Source of the DNA: a virus
DNA length: 43,098 nt
Direction: 5' to 3' (one strand)
IMG/VR virus record: IMGVR_UViG_3300030451_004185
Coordinates: 1-43,098 of that record
The notes under the pieces were generated by a model. It was not told the DNA's origin, made no database searches, and saw nothing but the letters and a program-made list of their open reading frames with translations. Both the position numbers and the translations under genes were made by a program. Of this stretch, positions 6,815-16,500 are shown piece after piece (within the stretch, counting starts at the first letter, position 1; every line of letters begins with the position of its first letter).

Positions 6815-9800
6815 TTATTTTATTTTCTTTGGCATGCTCAAAGGAGGTACTATTGGACCTGGTAAAATATCAATACCAAAAGCATCATAATATTTTTTAG
6901 TAAATTGTGCTGATTTATATATGTTTTCTGTATTAACAAATCCTGGCAATGACCTTATATTAAGAGGAGATATATTAAAAGCTTGTTTACCCCAATCTAA
7001 TTGAGTATGATATTTTCTATTCCTCATACCATTACTATCAAAAAATATGTCAAGTAGTGAGTAAGCAACAAACATCGCACCTAGTCCAGCCGCACTACCA
7101 AACAACTTAACCCAATCATGAGTTTCTACTTCTTCTTCATCTGATAATGCTTTATATAACATATAAGTACTCATAAAAGTTGCACGAAGAAGTGGGCTAG
7201 TGAGTGCAGGACCCACCTTATTTACATTCGATTTAAACATAAAGTTTTTTAAAGTTTTCACACCTTGTGCAGTCGCACCTAATTTTGCCCAATCCATATC
7301 TATATTAAATAAAATTAAATCATAAAGTGCAGAAGTAAATCCATGCATAAGTAACATTTGAGCTCCTTTTGCTTTATTAGGATTTGCTATTCTCATTGCT
7401 TTATTTCTTTCTCTTATATTTGTTAGGCTATGTATACCTTTGACAGTAAGATATCCTAACGCTCCTCCCACAGTTGCCATAGTACCTACTGCTGCTGCAG
7501 GGGCACCAGCTATTGCAGTTGCACCATATAAAGCACCTATTGCAGGTCCCGCCACTTTAGCACCACTTCCCATAGCTTGAGTTAATAATGCTTTTAAAAA
7601 TCCATATCCAGCTTTTATGTTTTGTGTTCCACTGAAATCTTTAGGTGTGTATCCATAATTAGCAAGATACATTCTTTTATAAGCATGATAACCATAGGAC
7701 ATTCTTTGTGTAGACCATACTCTAATATGATGAAACCATTGCATAATATCATTACCAAACATATCTCCAACACCTTCAGCACCTAATGTAAAATCAAGTT
7801 GATTTACCATTTCTTGACCCCATTTAATAGCTATAGGGTCACTCTTATCTGTAGCTGCTCCTGATGCAATAGCATGATTTACGCCTATCATAAAAGAAGT
7901 TCCTCTTACTAATTTTTCTGTAAGACTCATAGACACATATTGTCTAAGATTTAATAGAAACTTACCAATACTTCTACTAGGACTTTCTCCTGGTACTGAT
8001 CTTAATTTTCCTGTAATAACCCAGTTAGCCATTGACCTAGTTACTTGTGTCCATTTGCTATTATTTTTTTCTATTATTTTTAATAAACCTTTAGCTAGAT
8101 TTTTTTCAGCTTGAGTTACATCTGGGTCTTTTGAATTAATAGCTTTTTTATATTTCTTTTTTAATTTATTAAAACTTTTTTGTTCTTCAGGATTTCCATA
8201 TTGTATAACATGAGTCTCAACAACATCTTCAAAACTTAATATTCCACTCTGAACAATTAAGGCTTGGTTTTCTTCTAATTGCATATCAATAAATCCAGTC
8301 AATGTAGAATCATAACCTACTTCCATAAATTTATTTACCATTGCTGCCATGTTAAGTGGTCCAGTCAACCATCCTCCAAGACTACTAAACGTATGTAAGC
8401 TCTTCATTCCTAAAACAAACTTACGCATAGACCTATCATTAACTTTACCTCCTGTTAATCTAGATAAGTCTTTCATGCTAAATCTCATACCTAAAAAACT
8501 TCCTTCAGCATTAATACTTCCGAAAGCTTTTCTGTATTGATTTACTAAGTAGTTTCTATATCCAGCATCATCAACGTCTGCATAAGCTTCTAACATTTTC
8601 ATTAAAGTCTCACCCCTAACAATATTTCTTTTTGTTCTAGCTATCATATCAAAAACGACACTAGAATCTTTTCTTACATATTTATAAGGTATGTATCCAC
8701 TTACAGATTTAAAATGTTTTTCATAAGGTCTTATAGCATCAGGTATATCATCATCTTTATATGCACTACCATCTTGTTCAGTATATCTTGATAATGCTTG
8801 TTGTAAATTAGATTTAGCTTTTAACAAACTACCTAATCTCTCTATTCTTGTGTTTCGTAATTTAGCTTCTTGAGCAGAAGGACTATCAGTTGGAAGTACA
8901 GCTATTTTTAACAAGCTTATTTCGTTATCTATATTTTCTAATGCACCAGTAATTGCTTCACCTAAATTGTGATTATAATACATTCTAGGATAATATCTTT
9001 TTACAAAATTACCTTTAATAATAGTTCCATCTTCTAATGCATATCTTTCTGATACATTCTGAACTTTATTTTTTAATCTATTCTGATTTCTTTCATATAT
9101 TGCATCTTCTATTAATTTTTGTTGGTCTTTAAAAGTTTCAAGTTCGTTTTGTATTTCACCAAATAAAGTTTCAGGAAAATCTATTTTATCTTTTTTAAAT
9201 CTTCTTACAATAGAATCATATTGTTGTTGTAAATTATTTAAAGAATTTTGATTGTCAAGTCCAACCTCTTCAAGTATAGTATCGATATGTTGCAAACTAG
9301 AATCGAATGCAGTTGCAATTAACATAGTAGATGTTCCAGTTTTTATTTTATTCATACCAAAGTCAACTTGAGGTAAGGTAACAGTTTCTGTTTCTCCAAA
9401 TTTAGTATTTTTTTCATATGTTATTTGATAAGGTACAACATAATCTGTCATACTAAATTCAGGATTTTCTTCTCTTAATTTTTCTAATACTTTTTTATCA
9501 AACTTTTTACCCTTCCATTGGAACTTAGTATCTCCTGAACTTTCATAAACCCCCACAGGAACTTCATTAACAAAACTATACACCTTACCAAAACCTTCTT
9601 CATCAGTTCTTATAAATGCTTTACCTAACATAATGTCTGTAACAAGTTGATGCAGATGTATGTCTTCGTTAATCATTCCTTTTCCTTTAAGAAAGGCTTG
9701 CATGGTTGTCATTAGATTATCATATATATCTTTTAAACCAGCTTTATTTCTTCTAATACCATCTACTTGAGGTATGTCTGTATCTGGGTGAGTAAGTTGA

Positions 9801-10513
9801 GCTTCAAGATGTGAAGGTACATCTATAGGTCCATTGTATGTAGACATGGCTCTATTTAAATACATAGGAAACTTGTATATCTGTTCCTTAAACTCCATAA
9901 CTTTTTTACTAACTGCACTTCGTAGTACAGATTTAGGTAAAGCAAATTCAAAAGCAATATTGCCTTTCATTAATCCTCTTGCATTTCCATCTTTATCTAC
10001 ATCAAAAGCTGGTGCTAAATAATTATATATAATACGAAGTTCTTCCATTGGTAACTGATATAAGTTTGGAAGTTTTGTAAAAGGATCAATATCGACAGGT
10101 CTACCTAATGCTCTTAGCTCATCAAAATTCATTTTAGCAGTTACATCAAAAATTATATCTTCAGCTAATGCTTTAAAATCAGGATTCATCCTAATGTTTG
10201 ACATTATTTTTGTTACTATTAAAGCTTGTTCTTTTTTTTGTTTTTCTTCAGTAGCAAAAGACCTATCTAAATATTTTTTTACTTTAGCCTCATTAAGAGT
10301 TCCTTGCCTTCCTAAGTCTGCAATATTCATAGTAGCATTTATAGCCCTATTTACAAAGTTACCTATTGCTTTATCTACTTTTTGTAATTTTGCACTAAAG
10401 CTTACATCTGCAAATGCTTTATTAAGCTCATCATAATGTAAGTTTGCAGCTTTTACATCATCGTCATTTAAAACTTCTTTTTCTTCTACTACTTTGCATT
10501 TATTATTTGCCAC
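6815..10513 (-). CDS. Large internal virion / DNA-ejection protein (1232 aa)
   Basis: Start is GTG at 10513, overlapping the 2571-residue gene by 11 nt, with AAGGA eight bases before. Long helical N-terminal two thirds with coiled-coil stretches; then Gly/Ala-rich hydrophobic segments in the last third (GPAIGALYGATAIAGAPAAA around residue 990 and AAGLGAMFVAYSLLDIFF near 1150) that could span or perforate a membrane. Size, position after the tail genes and association with another giant virion protein resemble the ejected proteins of podoviruses (T7 gp15/gp16, crAss-like cargo). It probably travels inside the capsid and helps DNA cross the host envelope. No enzymatic motif recognised. Confidence 0.6.
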   Translation of the reverse strand: MANNKCKVVEEKEVLNDDDVKAANLHYDELNKAFADVSFSAKLQKVDKAIGNFVNRAINATMNIADLGRQGTLNEAKVKKYLDRSFATEEKQKKEQALIVTKIMSNIRMNPDFKALAEDIIFDVTAKMNFDELRALGRPVDIDPFTKLPNLYQLPMEELRIIYNYLAPAFDVDKDGNARGLMKGNIAFEFALPKSVLRSAVSKKVMEFKEQIYKFPMYLNRAMSTYNGPIDVPSHLEAQLTHPDTDIPQVDGIRRNKAGLKDIYDNLMTTMQAFLKGKGMINEDIHLHQLVTDIMLGKAFIRTDEEGFGKVYSFVNEVPVGVYESSGDTKFQWKGKKFDKKVLEKLREENPEFSMTDYVVPYQITYEKNTKFGETETVTLPQVDFGMNKIKTGTSTMLIATAFDSSLQHIDTILEEVGLDNQNSLNNLQQQYDSIVRRFKKDKIDFPETLFGEIQNELETFKDQQKLIEDAIYERNQNRLKNKVQNVSERYALEDGTIIKGNFVKRYYPRMYYNHNLGEAITGALENIDNEISLLKIAVLPTDSPSAQEAKLRNTRIERLGSLLKAKSNLQQALSRYTEQDGSAYKDDDIPDAIRPYEKHFKSVSGYIPYKYVRKDSSVVFDMIARTKRNIVRGETLMKMLEAYADVDDAGYRNYLVNQYRKAFGSINAEGSFLGMRFSMKDLSRLTGGKVNDRSMRKFVLGMKSLHTFSSLGGWLTGPLNMAAMVNKFMEVGYDSTLTGFIDMQLEENQALIVQSGILSFEDVVETHVIQYGNPEEQKSFNKLKKKYKKAINSKDPDVTQAEKNLAKGLLKIIEKNNSKWTQVTRSMANWVITGKLRSVPGESPSRSIGKFLLNLRQYVSMSLTEKLVRGTSFMIGVNHAIASGAATDKSDPIAIKWGQEMVNQLDFTLGAEGVGDMFGNDIMQWFHHIRVWSTQRMSYGYHAYKRMYLANYGYTPKDFSGTQNIKAGYGFLKALLTQAMGSGAKVAGPAIGALYGATAIAGAPAAAVGTMATVGGALGYLTVKGIHSLTNIRERNKAMRIANPNKAKGAQMLLMHGFTSALYDLILFNIDMDWAKLGATAQGVKTLKNFMFKSNVNKVGPALTSPLLRATFMSTYMLYKALSDEEEVETHDWVKLFGSAAGLGAMFVAYSLLDIFFDSNGMRNRKYHTQLDWGKQAFNISPLNIRSLPGFVNTENIYKSAQFTKKYYDAFGIDILPGPIVPPLSMPKKIK

Positions 10514-13500
10514 AACCTAATTCCTTTTTCATTTGATTATGAGACATAACTTTATTATTTCTAACATTAGTTAAAGACTTTACATCTTTATATTGGTTAG
10601 ATAATATATCGTTATAATTTTTAAAATACTCTCTAATAATATCTGGGTCTAATGTAGTTTCTCCAAATTCTTTTACTGGAGGCATTGTTCTTAAATCTTT
10701 TCTTACTGAACCAATCTCTCCTCTTATAACTCCATTAAGATAAAAGAATGTTGCTGCTTTTTTATTAGCTTCATCAAGTACTGCAAACTTTTTTGACCAT
10801 GTATTATAAAAAGTTATAAAATCTTTAGAGTAATCCCAAGTCTTACTAGTCATTTTATCTAAGAAACTAAGTGATTCAGTTTCACCATTTTTCTTTTTAC
10901 TTTCAAATAACTTTGCTAAAGAATCTCCTAATTGTTGTGCATAAACTTGAGCTGATTTTAAATTAGAATCTTTGCTAGTGTCAGCTAAGTCTGCTAATTC
11001 ATCTTTAAATGTTTGAAATGTTTGTCTAGTAGCTAGTCTATGAACTTCTGTTGACAAATCATAATGAGTATTAAAAAACCTTTGCCTACCACCTGGAAAT
11101 CTATCTATAATAGTTGCAAGACTTACAGATATTTTTTCTTGCAAACTTGTAGGTTGGTCAGAATTTTCTGCAAACTTAGCATCAATTAGTAATGCTTGAA
11201 ATCCTTCTAATAATTCTTTTGCTTTTTGGTCTGAATCTGTATCTTGTTCTCCAAGCATTTCTATTAAAAATCCTTTTCTGTCTTCAACAAAAGCACTATA
11301 CATCATAGATTGGTCAAACAATGTATCAAAGTCAACAGCCATACCGCCACTTTGTCTTTGGTTATCAACTACACTATTTATACCTAATACTTTTTTTAAG
11401 AATCCTTGATTTAATACTTCTGTTACTTCATCTGGCAAAGGAGCATCAGGATTAGTTGGATCATAAAATAAATAATCTCTTATTTTCGTAACACTATATT
11501 TCCAATCTTTAAGTAATAAAACTTTTGGATGGTCTACAGATGCTTGTAAATATAATCTTAATAAATCTTCAAACTTACCTTCAAAAGGTTTTCCATTTTC
11601 GTCTATTACAAAATCATCTTTAACAATCATATCTAAAGGAGTGGCTTTTACTCTTATAACCCTACCACCAAGAGTAAAATCTAAATATCCATCTCTTCCA
11701 AACATACTATTTAATGCACCTGCAAATCTTGTTGTGTTTACAATCTCACCAATAGCAGTCTCTCCATATGTCATAACATCAATCATTTCTAATGTCCCAC
11801 TAATATTATCTAGTGTTCTTGCTTCATTTGAACTTCTATATTTACTTAATGCTAATCCTTTAGTAGGTTGTAATTGTTTTTTAAGCTGACCATAAAACTC
11901 ATCATCTAGCCATACTAAGTGTGCAGTATCATGGTCATGGTCTCCTTCAAATCTTTCTTTTACTTCTCTTGGACTTATAATAAATGAATCACCTATAGTA
12001 GGGTCTATTTCTTTTATTCTATATAATCCATATCCAACACTACTAGCAACTGGATGTCTAACAATCATAGTATAAAATTTATTTTTCTTTAACCAATTAT
12101 TAACAAAATTTAATCTTTCTTCACCAGTTCTTAAATTAGATGGATTACCAGCTCTTGAAAGAACTTCTTTTATTAACCCAGGGTTTGCACCTATAATAGT
12201 TTCTTTATCGCTTACTCTTCCTTTGAAATCTGCTCTAAAATCTAAGTGACTACCATTCATTTTAAAATCAGCTAAAGGTTTTAATACTTTGTTTTTTAAT
12301 ATTTCTTTTAAGAATTGATTAATACTTGGATGTCTACCTACACCTAAGTTTCCTAATTCTTCAACATTTTGAGGCACCACATCGTAAAATCTAAGAGCAG
12401 CTTCTTTTAATAGTTTATTAATAGCCTCACCTTCATTTGCATATTTTAATATTCTATTTATAATATTTTTAGGACTCATTGCATTTTGATCTATATTATC
12501 AAACTTGTCCATAATTGATTGTTGAAATAATTTGTCTTTTATATAGTAACTAAGCTGACTACTAAACATACTAGAGTTCTTTTGTTTAGGAGGGCTAAAC
12601 TGAATCATACCTATTGCAGTTCCTGGTAGTTCATGTACTGTATTCATATCAGTATAATCACCTTCATGTATTTTAGCTTCATCATTAGTCATTAAGTGGT
12701 CAAGCCTAACTGATTCACTATTATACAATTCAACATGTCCATTACTATCTCTTATAGCAGTAGCAATAACTTTACCTTTTTGGTCAACAAACTCTGCATA
12801 TTCATCGGGTCCTAAGTCTAATGTCATTTCTTGATGTTTTGCTGCATGAACATTATCTCCATCAGCAACATACTGCACAGTCTTAGCTCTTTTTGCATCA
12901 GGTTCTGTACCAAAATGTTCAGGATATTCTATTGCAAAAACAGACTCAGATGTAAGAGTTTGACCATCACCAATGTATTGCATTTCTCCGTCAATCATTT
13001 GTTGTAAAGGTACTGTAGTTGCTTTATTATTTGCAGTTTCACCTCCATTAGGTACATATCTTATACTTGTAGTAGCACTATCTATGTACATTACTTTTCT
13101 ACTAGGCAAAGATGGAGAAGTTGTAACAGGAGTAAAAGGTATTTTAATCCTTTTCATTATTACTTCTGGCTTCATAAACACATATTGTGAACCAAACAAT
13201 TCTTTTAATGCTAAATGTCTTTGTATAGCATGTTGCTGATACAACTTAAAATCACCTTTAAATACATGAAGAAATAATTCCTGTTCCTTCATGTTAAAAT
13301 ATTGAGGACTTAACATGTTACTAAACATTCTATTTATCTTATTCCACTTAGGACTATCTTTACTTTCATCATCTGGTTTTAATTTTAAGAATGGTTTTAA
13401 TTCTTCTCTTAAAAATGCTTTTATATTTTTTTGTGCATTTCTTGTTTCATCTGTAATACTTGCAAGAATTAGCTTACCATCTTCTCCTCTACTAGATATA

Positions 13501-16500
13501 GGAACTAAACCATTTTTAACGAATCCATCTCTATATAAGTTCCAAATTACATTTCCACTTATAAAACCATATATTCCTTTAACACCCCATTTTTGTCTAC
13601 CTGTTTCTGTTTTACCAAGTTTGATAGGTCTGTATATATCTTTAGCTTTCATCATGCTAAAAAAGTTTTTAGTTATAAATCTAGTATAAAATCTTTTTAA
13701 TCCAACTTCTGGTCTAGTATTACCATCAAATCCTTTTGGTCCAGTTGCTCTAAACTTTCCTATCTTTGGTTTTAACTTACCATCTTTATCAAAAGTATCT
13801 TTTGTTTCAGATGCAGCTGCATATATAATACCTTCCCATTCTACAATATCACCATTAACACTTCTATTTGAAGTACCACTATTTAAGTTATGTACTGCAT
13901 TAAAATATCTTCTAAACAATCTTCTTGGTGTTCCATCTCCACTTTTAATTTGTTCAGCTAAAGTAAATCCTTCAGGAGTAACTAAGTCAAAGTCAGGGTC
14001 ACTAAGAGCAATTAAAGAATTTTCAAAAGCATTTTCAGGGTCATCATTAATTAGTTGTATAACAGTATCATTTATTTTTTGTGCTTTTTCAGGAGTAATA
14101 TTATAATTATATCTTACCCAAAATGTTCTAGCTATCTTTGTATAATCTTTTACACTTTGATCTGTATTTTCAAGATTACCAGCAATATCTCCAATATTTT
14201 CTCTTACATATTCAAATGCATCTATAACAATAGTTTTAAACTCATCTTCCATTGCACTGTCACCTGTTAGAAAATCACCAATGCCTCTTGATATTTTATC
14301 CATAGTTCTTCTGTATGTCTGTTTAAACTTAGAACTATTTAATTTTGTTTCGCTCCAAAGTCTCCAGTTATCAGCAAACGGAGTTTTTTCCCAATATGGA
14401 TTAGTCATTTCTACAAACTCTAAAAATTGAGATTCAGTAAGACCATATTTATCTTTTGCTTGTTTCCAAAGTCTATGCATATTTTTATCAAATCTTTTTT
14501 TCTGACCACCAGTAAGTCTTATTTCATTTGAACTAGCAGTAGAAAACAATTCAGTATCTTCATCACTATCTATATCAGCATCATCTAAATCTTCAAATAA
14601 ATCATTTATACCTCTTCCAGTAAATTCGATAACAGCTTCTTTTGCTTCTTCTTCTGTAAATCCACCTTCGTCTTCTTGCTGAGTTTCTTCTGTAGTTTCT
14701 TTAGTCCCTCTAATAATATTATTTACATTTATTTCTACAGTCTCACTAGCGTCCATATCTTCAGGGTCTACATAATTTTCTGCATCAGCTGATTGAACTA
14801 AACTTTCTATATAACCATCATCATCAGTTTCTATATCTTCTTTGACCTCACTCATTCCACCTGTTGTTTTATCAGTTTTAGGGTCAAAAGATGCTTTTGG
14901 GATAGAGTCATTCTTTTTTATAAACTTTACAATTATACTGTCTTTATAATCATCTGGGTCTTCAGGCTTAATAAAAACATCATCACTCATATAAATATCA
15001 GAAAATATTTTTTCTATTTCATTTTTAAATTTATTTAATTGTTTTATATGAAAATCTAAATCTGATTTTATTTGAATAATTAATTCTATATTCTGACCTA
15101 TAGACCCCTTACTAATTTGTTTAACGCTAACAACTTTACTTGCTCGTAATATAGAAAATAAAGCTGGTTTTACTTTTTTTAATGCACCTACATATTTAGA
15201 CATCCATAGTCTTGGAATATCATATTCGTCTACAAGTTGTTTTATAGATTTTTTAGGTAAAGTAGAAGGGTCTTGTTCAGATTCTGTTTCTCTAGATTCT
15301 ATTTCTTTAATCTGTTCATCTATTGCTTGAATATCATCTTCAATAAATGTTCGTTCTAAATCTATTTCTTCATTTTCAAGTTGTTTTAATAAGGCATCTT
15401 TTTTTCTTTCAAGTTGTTTTTTTAGTTTAGATTCTTTTTTACTTCTATATTTTTTAGGGTCTTGAAATATATCTTGTTCTAAAACTTTGTCTAAAGCTTT
15501 TTTAGTTTTTGGTAAAACAGTAGGAGTATCCTCTTTAGATTTAGTTTCTTTTTGTTTAGTTTGTTGAGGCTCACCTTTTAATGATTTAATTAACTGTTCT
15601 TGTTTAGCAATAGCTTTTTTAACTGCTGGTGTTTGTTTACTAGTTTTGTATAAGTTTAATTCTGTTTGAGCAGATTTAATTTTAACTTTATTTAAATTTT
15701 CTATAGCAGTATCATAAGGAGGGTCACCTTCTCCTAAATCTTGTAATTCAAAATTTTTAATTTGAGCTTCAATATTGTTTATAGTTGATTTTAATTTTCT
15801 TAACTCAGCACTATATTGTTCTCTTTCTAATTTTACTTTAGGAGCTTGTGTTTGTTTTTGTACAGGCTTTGAACCTTTTTTAAATCCTTTTAATCCTTTT
15901 TGAAACTCCATTACTTCACTAGTCTGAGTAACAAATTGCATATTGCTGATACTAATTTTCTTTATTTGTTTATTAGGAAGTTCGACAACCATTATGTTGT
16001 TCCTTCCTTCTTTTGATAAAGTTCCAATTATTTTAGCTTTTGTACCACCTAATGCTGGAGTTCTTAAAATAACATCTTTTCCAATAACAGGAACATTTTC
16101 TTTTTTTTGTTGTGTTTCTATTATTTTCTTTTGTCTTTTCTTAGCAATAGTATCAGGATTACTTTCTTTTATTAAACGTCTTCTTTTTTCTTCAAGCTCT
16201 GCAATCCTATATCTTTTTTGATTTTCTGCCGCAACTGTTGGATTATTAGTTTCTTGCAACTCTCGTATTTCTATATCAATATCATTTATTTGCGACAGAA
16301 TAATATCTCTTTCAACATTATTATTTAATTTAGTATTACCTTCATATGCTTCAATACTTGCTTCATCAATATCAAACATTCCTTCACCAGGTAAGTCATC
16401 TATTTCTTCTGTAATATCTGTTTTAATTTCTGGGTAAGGATTGCTCCAACCATAATCTTCTAACATTTCAGGAGAAGCACTTAGTATTTCTTTTACATTT

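Noticed and set aside
10503-10513. Programmed frameshift joining the two giant genes
   Set aside because: No slippery heptamer seen; a GTG start with AAGGA at proper spacing explains the overlap.
12205-12245. T7-type RNA polymerase motif (DFRADFKGRV resembles D-x-x-GRVY)
   Set aside because: The other T7-type motifs, including the HDS motif, are missing in the expected order; the DHDHD motif favours the two-barrel fold.
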